Position numbers and translations under genes: made by a program. From Pseudomonas caspiana (GTDB lineage Bacteria > Pseudomonadota > Gammaproteobacteria > Pseudomonadales > Pseudomonadaceae), in assembly GCF_002158995.1 (NCBI RefSeq), contig NZ_LOHF01000004.1, forward strand, positions 276,732-312,139: a stretch of 35,408 bases of DNA, in the 5' to 3' direction. The notes beneath the pieces were generated by a model. That model searched no databases. It was not told the DNA's origin and worked only from the letters and a program-made list of their open reading frames with translations. Numbering within the stretch: the first letter of the stretch is position 1; each line of letters begins with the position of its first letter. Shown here in pieces: positions 7,606-16,167 of the stretch.

Positions 7606-9025
7606 GGGAGACCTCTTGTTTGTCGTTGCCGGATTTGCCTTGATTGCGGCTGACCGCCTGTGGAAACAGACGCTCCAGGGCAATCACGATGGCCGGGGTG
7701 ATCAGGGCGATGTACATGTTATCGATGCCGTACGGGTTATCCAGCAGGTACCAGACGCTGGTAGTGATGGATGACGCGATCAGGCCCAGTGTTGCGCCAC
7801 GACCCGAGCCGAAGAACGGCAGATAGATGGCGATCATGGCCACGACGGCGATGGACAGGCGCAGCGCACGGGTGAAGAACGACAGGTTGAGGATTTCAGG
7901 CACGAAGAACACAAAGAACAGCGGCACGAAGCCAATGATCAGCGCGATAAAACGTGTGGCCTTGAGTTCGCGATCCACCGATGGCTTGCGCATCGGCACG
8001 TAGAAGTCCCGCACCACCAGAGAAGCAATGGCCAGGGCGACGGTGCTGACACTGACAAAGATCGAGGCGACCAGAGAAATGGTCACTACACCCGCCAGAA
8101 CCGGGTTCATGGACTGCAGGAAAACCGGCAGGGCGTACAAGCTGCTCATGTCCGGATGCAAGTACTTGGAGGCGACACCGATGAAGCCCAGAGCCAGCGC
8201 AATCGGAATGCACAGCAGCGACGCGTAGAAGGTCGAGCGTTGCGCAGCCTTGGAGTCAGGCGTCGAAGAAATCGCCTGAATGATGAACTGGGTCGAAAAG
8301 ATCGCACCGACCGTGCCAATGATCCACGCCATGATTTTTGAACCGCCGATAGCACCGTCCCAGGTGAAATAGTGTTCGGGCATGTTCTGGATCACCGGGG
8401 TGAAACCACCGGTCAAACTCAGGGCCACATACAGCACGATCATCACGCCGACGTATTTCACGGCGGTGTGCAGGATGCTCATATAGGCGACGCTTTTCAG
8501 GCCACCGAACACGTAATACAGGGTGCTGATGACCGCCGTGATAAACGCGGCAGTGGGCAGGTTGATCTTCATTACTGTGGCAATCGCTGCTGCGCCACTG
8601 ACGTAGTTACCTACGTTCACCAGCAACAGGGCGTAGATCATGATGATCGAGACAGCGAGCTTGGTGGAATTGCCGTACTTCTTGGCAATGAACCCGGAAA
8701 TGGTGAACTCGCCCGAGTTGTAGAGCTTGCGGGCCATGAGCAGGCCGAACAGCGGAAAGCCAATGGCAGCGGCGATCACTGACCACGAGGCGGCGAAGCC
8801 ACTTTCGAACGCGGCCTGAGCCGTACCGACGGTGGATTTGGCACCGATGAATTCCGACATCATCAGAATGCCAACGACGAAGGCGGGCATGGTTCGCGCG
8901 GCGACCATGTATTGCTCACTGGTTTTGCTGCGCAGTCGCAGACTCATCCAGGTGGTGACGACGATGTAAACGACGACCATACCGATAATGATCGCGGTGT
9001 CCTGCGAGTTGAAGGTTTCCATCAT
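7592..9025 (-). CDS. Sodium:solute symporter (SSS family)
   Basis: This is a 477-aa integral membrane protein of the SSS family, the usual length, with about 13 hydrophobic segments. The N-terminal part has the family pattern SEQYMVAARTMPAFVVG and SEFIGAKSTVGTAQAAFESG. Related carriers import sugars, sialic acid, proline, pantothenate or carboxylates with sodium. In this operon it is the only transporter and so should set the substrate entering the pathway. GGAG lies four or seven bases before the tandem ATGs at 9025 and 9022. It starts 82 bases after pdxA2 and overlaps the sialidase-like gene. There is no separate binding protein. Substrate is unknown; an acid sugar or small uronate is the inference from neighbours. 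Confidence 0.92.
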   Translation of the reverse strand: MMETFNSQDTAIIIGMVVVYIVVTTWMSLRLRSKTSEQYMVAARTMPAFVVGILMMSEFIGAKSTVGTAQAAFESGFAASWSVIAAAIGFPLFGLLMARKLYNSGEFTISGFIAKKYGNSTKLAVSIIMIYALLLVNVGNYVSGAAAIATVMKINLPTAAFITAVISTLYYVFGGLKSVAYMSILHTAVKYVGVMIVLYVALSLTGGFTPVIQNMPEHYFTWDGAIGGSKIMAWIIGTVGAIFSTQFIIQAISSTPDSKAAQRSTFYASLLCIPIALALGFIGVASKYLHPDMSSLYALPVFLQSMNPVLAGVVTISLVASIFVSVSTVALAIASLVVRDFYVPMRKPSVDRELKATRFIALIIGFVPLFFVFFVPEILNLSFFTRALRLSIAVVAMIAIYLPFFGSGRGATLGLIASSITTSVWYLLDNPYGIDNMYIALITPAIVIALERLFPQAVSRNQGKSGNDKQEVSHANQ

Positions 9026-9107
9026 TTCGCTCCATTGTTGTTTTTGTGGCGCGTTGTTGCTGGGTTTTTACCGGGATTACTACTGATATGAATGGATTCT
9101 CGGCGGC

Positions 9108-10130
9108 TTAAACAGCGACCGACTGGCGCGTCTCCCGCTTGCGGGTTGCCAGTTCAACGGCCTGACGCAGAGCTTCGATCAGGCTGCGTTCGTCCGCGAT
9201 GCCCTTGCCGGCGATGTCGAACGCCGTGCCGTGGTCAACCGAGGTGCGGATCACTGGCAGGCCAACGGTGACGTTGACGCCCGCTTCCAGGCCCATGACT
9301 TTCACCGGGCCGTGGCCCTGGTCGTGATACATGGCAACCACTGCATCGAAGTCGCCGCGTCCGGCGCGGAAGAACAGCGTGTCGGCAGGCAGCGGACCTT
9401 CCACACGCCAGCCTCTGGCGCGCAGTTCGTCAATGGCCGGCTGAATTTTGGTTTCTTCTTCGCCATAGCCGAACAAGCCGTTTTCACCGGCGTGCGGGTT
9501 GATGCCGCAGACCGCAATCAGCGGATTTTCGATACCGGCGCGGGTCAGGGTTTCCCGGCAGCGCTCGATGGTGCGCTTGACCAGCCCCGGCTCGATTTTG
9601 GCGATGGCGTCGATGATGCCCATGTGGGTAGTGACGTGAATGACGCGCAGGGTCGGCGTCATCAGCATCATCGAGACTTCTTCAATGCCCAGCAGGTGCG
9701 CGAGCATTTCCGTATGACCGGGAAAAATATGCCCGCCTGCATGCAACGCTTCCTTGTTCAGCGGCGCGGTGCAGATCGCATCCAGCTCGCCGCTTTCAGT
9801 TAATTGTACAGTCCGCTCGATGAAGCGAAACGCAGCGTTGCCCGCCACCGCCGACAGCTTGCCGTAAGGCATGTCAGCCGGGATCAGGCCCAGATCGATG
9901 CAATCTACCGTGCCGAGCTCAAAGCGGGCGTTGGCCGGGGAGGCGATGCTATTGACGCGCAAACTACCACCAACAATCCGGTTGGCGTCTTCAAGACGTT
10001 TGGCATCCCCTATCACCAGCGGCCGACAGCTGTCGTACACCGACTGATGAGCCAGGGTTTTCATGATAATTTCCGGACCCACACCGGCGGCATCGCCCAT
10101 GGTGATCCCGATCACGGGACGTTCAGACAT
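9108..10130 (-). CDS. pdxA2: PdxA2-type 4-phospho-hydroxyacid dehydrogenase
   Basis: This is a 340-aa member of the PdxA family, starting at the ATG at 10130 (AAGGA upstream). The metal-ligand histidines are present at about 169 (VTTHMG), 213 (NPHAGENG) and 269 (MYHDQGH), matching the three His of E. coli PdxA; GHTEML also lies near 138. PdxA proper acts in pyridoxal phosphate synthesis, but paralogs next to DUF1537 kinases (PdxA2) oxidise and decarboxylate 4-phospho-threonate or -erythronate to dihydroxyacetone phosphate. The immediate neighbour here is such a kinase, with an 8-base gene overlap, so the catabolic role is strongly favoured. It is the likely exit from the pathway into central metabolism. 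Confidence 0.88.
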   Translation of the reverse strand: MSERPVIGITMGDAAGVGPEIIMKTLAHQSVYDSCRPLVIGDAKRLEDANRIVGGSLRVNSIASPANARFELGTVDCIDLGLIPADMPYGKLSAVAGNAAFRFIERTVQLTESGELDAICTAPLNKEALHAGGHIFPGHTEMLAHLLGIEEVSMMLMTPTLRVIHVTTHMGIIDAIAKIEPGLVKRTIERCRETLTRAGIENPLIAVCGINPHAGENGLFGYGEEETKIQPAIDELRARGWRVEGPLPADTLFFRAGRGDFDAVVAMYHDQGHGPVKVMGLEAGVNVTVGLPVIRTSVDHGTAFDIAGKGIADERSLIEALRQAVELATRKRETRQSVAV

Positions 10131-11385
10131 GATGGATTTCCTTTTGATTGTGGGGCGCGACCGTACTGCAAGTGTCACGGCCATGAAGCTGTTGCCAGGC
10201 AATTGACAGGGTGTCCGGCTGGCCGAAGGCGCCGGCTTTGGTGACCACGTTCAAGCCTGTTTCGGTTCGAGAAAGCACCACGCCGGGGGCCAGTTCGCCT
10301 TGAACCGCAAGGCGATTGATGCCCGCAGCCGTGAGAATGGCCCGGGCGGTTTCGCCGCCGGTGGCGATCAGCGAACCCGTCACGGCGATGGCAGGTTTCA
10401 CCCATTCGGCCAGGGCGCTGCTGAGTTGCGCGGCGATTGATGGATCGCGCTCCTCCTGACTCACGGTCAGCAGGCTGTCTTCACCCTTGGCCAGCCGCAG
10501 ATAGAGCAGGGTGATCAGTCGTTCACGCTGTTCATGGCGAGCCGGATCGAGCAGCGTGGCGGCATCTATTTCCAGACAGAAACAGTCACTGTGCTCGGCC
10601 AGGGTTCTGGCCTGCTGCTGTGAATGCTGAGACATGCTGCCGACCACAGTCAGTACGGGCGAGCGGCCTTGTACGTTCATGTCGCCAGAAGCGGGTAGCC
10701 CCAAAGCCTCTGGCAGATGATGGGCCAGACCTGCCGAGCCTACCCAGAACAACTGGCGATACAGAGGCGCGGTTGCGCGGGCCAGGCGTTGCAGGTCCGC
10801 GTCAGTCAGGGCGTCACAAATCAGCGCCTGCACCTTGCCGCGCAATGCTTGATCCAGCGCGTTGCTCAGTGCCGTTTCGTCGCGCAGGGTGGCGAGATTG
10901 ATCGCCGCACAACGCAAGCCTTCGGCGCTGAGGCTTTCCAGCAGGTTGCCGGTGCCGAGCAGATTTTCATTGCGCCATACATCGCTCAAGGCCACCGAGA
11001 TGCCGTTGACCAACTGCACCGAGTCTTGCGTAGTGCGGCCCATGGCGGGGAAGGCCGGGGCGATGATGGCCAGGCCCCGATGTGCCTGTAGCGCAGCGAT
11101 TTCGCTGGCGACATTACCGCGCAACGTCGAGTCGATTTTCTTGTACAGCGCTCTGTTGGCGTACTGACGCTGTTGCAATACCACGCTATTGGCTTTCGCC
11201 GCTGCGCCCGGATCGAGTCGTCGCGAATCCGCGTCCACAGCAACCACCGCAGCGCTGGATGGGAGGGTTTGGGCGTCGAACACGATTTCCGTCGACAGTC
11301 GCCGGGCGAAACCCGCTGCGCAATCAGCTGCGCCGGACAAGTCGTCGGCAATGATCAACAAGCCCGATAGATCCAAGGCGCTCAT
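10123..11385 (-). CDS. Four-carbon acid-sugar kinase (DUF1537 family)
   Basis: About 420 aa from the ATG at 11385, which overlaps the upstream dehydrogenase stop as ATGA. A GTG at 11397 is possible but less good. The N-terminal domain has IIADDLSGAADCAAGF, VDADSRRLDP and KKIDSTLRGN (about 11-91), and the C-terminal nucleotide domain has TGSLIATGGETARAIL and ELAPGVVLS. These are the marks of the OtnK/DtnK/DenK kinase family, which phosphorylates C4 acid sugars such as threonate or erythronate with ATP, usually at the 4-hydroxyl. The product would feed PdxA2 next door. Which stereoisomer, or whether a related acid sugar is used, cannot be read from sequence. Confidence 0.9.
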   Translation of the reverse strand: MSALDLSGLLIIADDLSGAADCAAGFARRLSTEIVFDAQTLPSSAAVVAVDADSRRLDPGAAAKANSVVLQQRQYANRALYKKIDSTLRGNVASEIAALQAHRGLAIIAPAFPAMGRTTQDSVQLVNGISVALSDVWRNENLLGTGNLLESLSAEGLRCAAINLATLRDETALSNALDQALRGKVQALICDALTDADLQRLARATAPLYRQLFWVGSAGLAHHLPEALGLPASGDMNVQGRSPVLTVVGSMSQHSQQQARTLAEHSDCFCLEIDAATLLDPARHEQRERLITLLYLRLAKGEDSLLTVSQEERDPSIAAQLSSALAEWVKPAIAVTGSLIATGGETARAILTAAGINRLAVQGELAPGVVLSRTETGLNVVTKAGAFGQPDTLSIAWQQLHGRDTCSTVAPHNQKEIHHV

Positions 11386-12548
11386 GGCAGCAGGCACCGA
11401 TAAAGGCTTTCGATGTCCGTCAAGCTCAGGGCCTTGGGGTTGTTAGCCATCAACCGCGTGACTTTTGAGGCGGCTACCGCCATGTCAGCGAGGTGCTCTT
11501 CGCCGACGCCAAACTCGCGCAGGTCCTGAGGGATGTTGAGGGTGGCGGTCCATTCACGGATCTGCTGAATCAATTTTTGCGCGGCGGCTTCATCGCTGTC
11601 CTGCGCTTCTGCAACCCCGCAAACGCAAGCCGCGCGTTTCAAACGATCTGCGCAACTGTCCAGATTGAAGGCCATCACGTGTGGCAACAACATGGCGTTG
11701 GCCACGCCGTGGGTGACATGAAACTTGCCGCCCAGCGGATAGGCCATGGCGTGCACGGCCGCAGTGCCCGCTGCCGTCAGGGCCAGACCGCCATACATCG
11801 AACCGAGCAACATGTCGCCGCGTGCGCGGACCGAATCCGGTTGTTGGTAGGCCTCAACGATGCTGCCTGCAATCAACCGCATGGATTCAAGGGCGAAGGC
11901 ATCGCTGACTGGATTGGCCTTGGTGGAGATGAACGACTCCAGCGAATGCACGAAGGCGTCCATACCCGTTGCAGCAGTGATGCTGCGCGGCAGGCTGATC
12001 GTCAGCAGGGGATCGAGAATCACCAGCGTCGGCAGCAAGTGTCGGCTGACCACACCGATTTTCAGTTCTTCGTCGGGCAGGGTGACGATGGCGTTGGGCG
12101 TCACTTCCGAGCCCGTGCCTGAAGTGGTCGGCACCAGCACCATGGGTTTGCCGGGATGGCTGACTTTATCGACACCGAGTAGATCGCGCAGCGGCGTGTC
12201 ATTGGTCAGCATCACCGAAAACAGCTTGGCTGCATCCAGCACGCTACCGCCGCCAATGGCGATCAATGCGTCGGGTGCGTGAGGTGCAACGTCTTCACGA
12301 AAGACCCGCTCGATATTTTCCAGTGTGGGTTCGATTTCGACATTGTCGATCATGTGCAGGGCGATACCGGCAGCTTTCAGTTGGGCGCTGACCTTTTCGG
12401 TCACGCCCAGGTTGTGCATGGCGTTTTGCGTGACCAGCATCACGCTGCGCAGTGGTGTATCGAGCAACGGCAGTTTTTCACTCAGTTGCTCAAGACTGCC
12501 AGGGCCGTGAATGACGTGTTTGACGGTTTGGAAGTGATAGGTCGACAT
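11382..12548 (-). CDS. Iron-containing (group III) alcohol dehydrogenase
   Basis: This is a 388-aa protein of the Fe-ADH family. The dinucleotide motif GGGSVLDAAK is at about 99-108. Metal-ligand positions corresponding to those of FucO are Asp197 and His201 (GMDAFVHSLE), His266 (AAVHAM) and His280 (VTHGVANA). The extra His usually seen between the last two (AHPLG) is Tyr270 here (AYPLG), which may change proton relay or specificity. It should interconvert an aldehyde or ketone and an alcohol with NAD(P)H in the cytoplasm. It follows the aldolase gene by 19 bases, so an aldehyde released by that aldolase is an attractive substrate (inference). Its stop overlaps the kinase start. Confidence 0.9.
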   Translation of the reverse strand: MSTYHFQTVKHVIHGPGSLEQLSEKLPLLDTPLRSVMLVTQNAMHNLGVTEKVSAQLKAAGIALHMIDNVEIEPTLENIERVFREDVAPHAPDALIAIGGGSVLDAAKLFSVMLTNDTPLRDLLGVDKVSHPGKPMVLVPTTSGTGSEVTPNAIVTLPDEELKIGVVSRHLLPTLVILDPLLTISLPRSITAATGMDAFVHSLESFISTKANPVSDAFALESMRLIAGSIVEAYQQPDSVRARGDMLLGSMYGGLALTAAGTAAVHAMAYPLGGKFHVTHGVANAMLLPHVMAFNLDSCADRLKRAACVCGVAEAQDSDEAAAQKLIQQIREWTATLNIPQDLREFGVGEEHLADMAVAASKVTRLMANNPKALSLTDIESLYRCLLP

Positions 12549-12567
12549 CAGCGCATCTCCTGGCGAA

Positions 12568-13440
12568 TCAACGGTAAACCGCGAGCAGGGTTTCCAGTTT
12601 TTGCACGGCGCCAGCGTCCAGCGGCTGCACCGGTGCGCGACATGGTCCGACCGGGAGGTTGAGCAGTTCGGTGGCTTTTTTCAGCACGACGGGCATGGTG
12701 CCCATGGCGAAAGCGTCGCGCAGTGGGCGCAAGGCTTCCTGGGCGACCCGCGCAGCGTCGTGGTTGCCCGCCTGGAAGTGGTTCCAGATCGACATGACCA
12801 GATCAGGCACCGCATTGGCGGTCGCGGCAATCGCGCCATCGCCACCGGCCAGCAGGTTCCAGTAGATCAGCGAGTCAGTACCGGCAAAGACCGCGAAGTC
12901 GTCGCTGCGGTATTTCATCATCTGCACCAGTGCATCGAAGTTACCGGCGCTATCCTTGATGCCTTTGATCATCGGGTGTTGATGCAGGGCCGCGACGGCG
13001 CCAATGCCGATGGACATGCCGGTCTTGGCCGGAATGTTGTACATCATCAAAGGCAGGCTCGACGCATCGGCGATGGTTTCGTAATGCTTGATCAGCTCGG
13101 TCTGGCTGATCGCATTGAAGTAAGGCGTGATGACGGAAAGGGCGTTTGCGCCGATGTCCGTCACTTTTTTGTTCATTTCAATCACTTCACGGGTGGCAAA
13201 GGCTCCGGTGCCAATCACAACCGGCACTCGACCCGCAGTTGCCTCGACCGTTACACGAGCGATTTCCAGCTTTTCAGCCTCAGAAAGAGTGAAGAACTCG
13301 CCATTGGTGCCGAGCACGAAAAGGCCGTGCACGCCTGCTTGAATGAGGTTTTCGATGAGAGCGCGGAGGGCGTGATGGTCAACCTGCTGATCAGCGGTAA
13401 AAGGCGTAACCAGGGCTGGGATAATGCCGCGAAATTGCAT
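12568..13440 (-). CDS. DapA/NanA-superfamily aldolase (not true DapA)
   Basis: This is a 290-aa TIM-barrel class I aldolase or dehydratase. Seen directly: GTNGEF at about 44-49 (the GTTGE position), Tyr134 in MYNIPAKTG, and the Schiff-base Lys162 in IKGIKDSAGN. The position of E. coli DapA Arg138, which binds the carboxylate of aspartate semialdehyde, is Lys139 here, so lysine biosynthesis is unlikely. Superfamily members cleave or dehydrate 2-keto-3-deoxy sugar acids, sialic acid or hydroxyproline derivatives, often releasing pyruvate. It is the first gene of the operon, preceded by a candidate operator array. It may release pyruvate plus an aldehyde for the adjacent Fe-ADH; this is inferred. 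Confidence 0.88.
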   Translation of the reverse strand: MQFRGIIPALVTPFTADQQVDHHALRALIENLIQAGVHGLFVLGTNGEFFTLSEAEKLEIARVTVEATAGRVPVVIGTGAFATREVIEMNKKVTDIGANALSVITPYFNAISQTELIKHYETIADASSLPLMMYNIPAKTGMSIGIGAVAALHQHPMIKGIKDSAGNFDALVQMMKYRSDDFAVFAGTDSLIYWNLLAGGDGAIAATANAVPDLVMSIWNHFQAGNHDAARVAQEALRPLRDAFAMGTMPVVLKKATELLNLPVGPCRAPVQPLDAGAVQKLETLLAVYR

Positions 13441-13476
13441 GATGAGATTCTCGTTTTATTCTTAGTGGGAACCAAG

Positions 13477-13543
13477 ATGATTAAAACGATCATAAAATGC
13501 AAGCGTTTTTGATCGTTTCATTCAAATATGATTGAAGTGATCA
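13477..13543. promoter_or_regulatory. Three related 16-bp operator-like sites before the operon
   Basis: ATGATTAAAACGATCA (13477-13492) and ATGATTGAAGTGATCA (13528-13543) are near-identical direct repeats. TGATCGTTTCATTCAA (13510-13525) is the same site in inverse orientation. All three lie 37-103 bases upstream of the aldolase start, where the leftward promoter should be. The CGTTT and TTTCA elements recall DeoR-family operators, and the operon encodes a DeoR regulator. Confidence 0.6.
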
Positions 13544-13700
13544 TTTTTCTGGCCCTGTGCCACTGGCAGGAAGATCCTGGTGTGGCCGTTTGTAACAAGA
13601 TCCTTTCCATCTGCGCGTTGATCCTGCGCGTGCCTTGTTGCAGACTTACCGACGTTTTCCAGTCCGCAGTCTTGCGGATCGTTTCTACCCAGGATCCTTG

Positions 13701-14510
13701 ATGCCTAACTTAGTTAACTTTCGTACCGCATGCTGCGCCGTTGCCTTGTTGGCAATTGCGGGCTGTTCCTCGAAAAAAACCGCAGTCTACGAGCACGAGA
13801 ATTTTGACGACGCGGGGACGTTTTCGAGGACTTACCCGGTCAGTGATTCCGCCTCTTGCGAAGCGGCACGTCGCGCCTTGCTGAGCCAGGGCTACATCAT
13901 CACCAGTAGTGACCCGAAGATGATCAGCGGCAACAAGAGCTTCCAGCAAACTGGCGAGACTCACATGCAGATCAGCTTCAACGTGGTCTGCGCTGCTGAT
14001 GACACCACGGACAAAAGCTCGACTGTATTTGCCAACGCCTTGCAGGATCGCTACGCGCTGAAGAAAACCAATAACTCTGCCAGCCTGGGTGTTGGCGTAT
14101 TGGGTTCGGTATCGATGCCGATCGGCTCCACCGATGATTCGATGGTCAAGGTCGCCAGCGAAACCGTGGCATCGGACAAATTCTATGATCGCTTCTTCAT
14201 GCTGGTGGACAACTTCATGCCGCCTGAAGCGAAAAAAGCCGCCAACATCAAGGAAACGCCAAAAGCAGCGCTGGGCGTGCCTGAGCAAACGGTGCCTGCG
14301 CCAAAACCGGCGGCATTGGTTGAACCGGCACCTGCGGCCGTTCCTGCACCGTTGGCGGAGCCGACACCTGCGCCTGCGGTTGAATCCAGCCAGCCAGTGC
14401 CTGCGCCGGCCGCGCCAGCAGAGTCGATCCAGGCTGAACCCGCTCCTGTGGAAGAAGCTCCGGCTGAAGCTGCTCCGCAGGCCGAGCCGGAAGTCGCTCC
14501 TGCGCAATAA
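13701..14510 (+). CDS. Lipoprotein, DUF2242-like, with Pro/Ala/Glu-rich tail
   Basis: About 269 aa from the ATG at 13701 (AGGA six bases upstream). An open frame back to 13635 lacks these signals. The N terminus MPNLVNFRTACCAVALLAIA ends in a lipobox AGCSS, so the protein is expected to be lipid-anchored. Residues 25-180 resemble the DUF2242 proteins of pseudomonads, with a conserved ASCEAARRALLSQGYIITS segment. From about 195 the sequence becomes a low-complexity Pro/Ala/Glu tail with PAPA and EPAP repeats, probably an extended linker spanning periplasm or peptidoglycan. Function is unknown. It is monocistronic, ending at a REPIN-type hairpin that separates it from the convergent ilvA gene. 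Confidence 0.8.
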   Translation: MPNLVNFRTACCAVALLAIAGCSSKKTAVYEHENFDDAGTFSRTYPVSDSASCEAARRALLSQGYIITSSDPKMISGNKSFQQTGETHMQISFNVVCAADDTTDKSSTVFANALQDRYALKKTNNSASLGVGVLGSVSMPIGSTDDSMVKVASETVASDKFYDRFFMLVDNFMPPEAKKAANIKETPKAALGVPEQTVPAPKPAALVEPAPAAVPAPLAEPTPAPAVESSQPVPAPAAPAESIQAEPAPVEEAPAEAAPQAEPEVAPAQ

Positions 14511-14528
14511 CCAGCAGACATATCGCTT

Positions 14529-14619
14529 ATGTGGGAGCCGGGCTTGCCCGCGATAAACGATAACGCGGTATTTCGACTACCTGCGTCTCATATATCGCGG
14601 GCAAGCCCGGCTCCCACAT
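14529..14619. repeat. REPIN-like palindrome, GGGCTTGCCCGC type
   Basis: Perfect 27-bp arms at 14529-14555 and 14593-14619 (ATGTGGGAGCCGGGCTTGCC and so on) flank a 37-base loop. This is the common Pseudomonas REP doublet. It lies between the convergent lipoprotein and ilvA genes and could end both transcripts. Confidence 0.92.
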
Positions 14620-14643
14620 GGAATAGACCTGCGCGCGTCAGTC

Positions 14644-16167
14644 TTACCCCAAAAACAGCTTATACGCCGGGTTCTTGCTCTCATCCCAATACGGGTAGCC
14701 AATTTCGGCCAGCGCTGCCGGGATCAGGTGCCGTTCGTCCTCAGGCACTACTAATCCTGCAACCACCCGACCGTCCGCTGCGCCATGGTTGCGGTAATGG
14801 AACATCGAAATCGTCCACTGGCCGCCCAGTTTGTTGAGGAAGTTGAACAGCGCGCCCGGACGCTCCGGGAACTCAAAACGGAACACCACTTCATCACTGA
14901 CACGCTCGGCATGCCCGCCGACCATGTGCCGGATGTGCAGCTTGGCCAGTTCGTTGTCGGTCAGGTCGATTACCGGAAAACCTTGCTCGGAGAGACTGGC
15001 GATCAATGCCTTTCGTGGATCGTTGTCGGGGTGGGTCTGCACACCGACGAAAATGTGCGCTTCGCGGTCGGTGTGGTAACGGTAGTTGAATTCGGTGATC
15101 TGCCGCTTGCCGATGGCTTCGCAGAAGGCCTTGAAGCTACCCGGTTGCTCGGGAATGGTCACGGCGATAATGGCTTCCCGACCTTCACCCAGCTCCGCAC
15201 GCTCAGCGACATGGCGCAGGCGGTCGAAGTTGACGTTGGCGCCTGAGTCGATTGCCACCAGCGTCTGGCCGCTGATGCCGTGCTGCTCGACGTACTTCTT
15301 GATCCCGGCCACACCCATGGCGCCCGCAGGTTCGGTGATTGAGCGGGTGTCATCATAAATGTCTTTGATCGCGGCACAGATTTCGTCGGTGCTGACAGTG
15401 ATTACTTCATCGACATAATCCTTGCAGACCTCAAACGTGTGCTGACCAATCTGCGCTACAGCCACGCCGTCAGCAAAGAGGCCGACCTGTTGCAGCACTA
15501 CGCGTTCGCCATAGGCCATGGCCTGTTGCAGGCAGTTGGAATCGTCCGGCTCGACGCCGATGACCTTGATGTCCGGCCGCAGGTATTTCACATAGGCCGC
15601 AATGCCGGCAATCAAGCTGCCGCCGCCGACCGGGACGAAAATCGCGTCGAGCTGACCCGGCTGCTGACGAAGGATTTCCATCGCCACCGTACCTTGCCCG
15701 GCAATCGTGTCTGGATCGTCGTAGGGGTGGATGTAGACGTAACCCATCTCATCCACCAGTTTTAGCGAGTAGGCCAGTGCTTCCGGAAAGGAATCACCGT
15801 GCAGCACCACGGTTGCGCCACGGGAGCGCACGCCTTCAATCTTGATTTCAGGTGTGGTTTTGGGCATCACGATGGTGGCGGCAACGCCTAGCGTTTTCGC
15901 GGCCAGGGCCAGACCTTGCGCATGGTTGCCTGCCGAGGCCGCGACCACGCCACGGGCCAGTTCTTCAGGACTGAGCTGCGCCAGTTTGTTGTAAGCACCT
16001 CGAATCTTGAATGAGAACACTGGCTGCAAGTCTTCGCGCTTGAGCAGCACCTGGTTGCCCAGCCGTTCGGACAACTGGCGAGCGCCCTGCAAAGGGGTTT
16101 CCACCGCCACGTCATAAACACGGGAGGTGAGGATTTTGCGGGCGTAATGATTGAGCAGATCGGTCAT
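14644..16167 (-). CDS. ilvA: Biosynthetic threonine ammonia-lyase
   Basis: This is a 507-aa PLP enzyme that converts threonine to 2-oxobutanoate, the first step to isoleucine. The PLP-binding Lys54 lies in FSFKIRGAYN, with a phosphate-binding VGGGSLIAGIA near residue 185. Two C-terminal ACT-like regulatory repeats (about 330-405 and 425-500) are those of the allosteric biosynthetic form, inhibited by isoleucine and activated by valine in the family. Length fits (E. coli IlvA 514). The ATG at 16167 overlaps the stop of a 25-codon ORF as ATGA. Upstream is a full Ile-codon attenuator. Pseudomonads often carry two ilvA copies, so which copy this is cannot be told here. Confidence 0.95.
   Translation of the reverse strand: MTDLLNHYARKILTSRVYDVAVETPLQGARQLSERLGNQVLLKREDLQPVFSFKIRGAYNKLAQLSPEELARGVVAASAGNHAQGLALAAKTLGVAATIVMPKTTPEIKIEGVRSRGATVVLHGDSFPEALAYSLKLVDEMGYVYIHPYDDPDTIAGQGTVAMEILRQQPGQLDAIFVPVGGGSLIAGIAAYVKYLRPDIKVIGVEPDDSNCLQQAMAYGERVVLQQVGLFADGVAVAQIGQHTFEVCKDYVDEVITVSTDEICAAIKDIYDDTRSITEPAGAMGVAGIKKYVEQHGISGQTLVAIDSGANVNFDRLRHVAERAELGEGREAIIAVTIPEQPGSFKAFCEAIGKRQITEFNYRYHTDREAHIFVGVQTHPDNDPRKALIASLSEQGFPVIDLTDNELAKLHIRHMVGGHAERVSDEVVFRFEFPERPGALFNFLNKLGGQWTISMFHYRNHGAADGRVVAGLVVPEDERHLIPAALAEIGYPYWDESKNPAYKLFLG

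Noticed and set aside
9108..10130. Assignment as pyridoxine-biosynthesis pdxA
   Set aside because: The gene overlaps a DUF1537 kinase inside a catabolic operon, whereas biosynthetic pdxA in Pseudomonas usually neighbours ksgA/rsmA and surA.
12568..13440. Assignment as lysine-biosynthesis dapA or sialic-acid lyase nanA
   Set aside because: The DapA Arg138 position is Lys, there is no lysine or sialic-acid gene context, and the neighbours are acid-sugar genes.
12601..13512. 303-codon open frame antisense to the aldolase gene
   Set aside because: Opposite an intact aldolase with catalytic Lys and Tyr, and without its own motifs.
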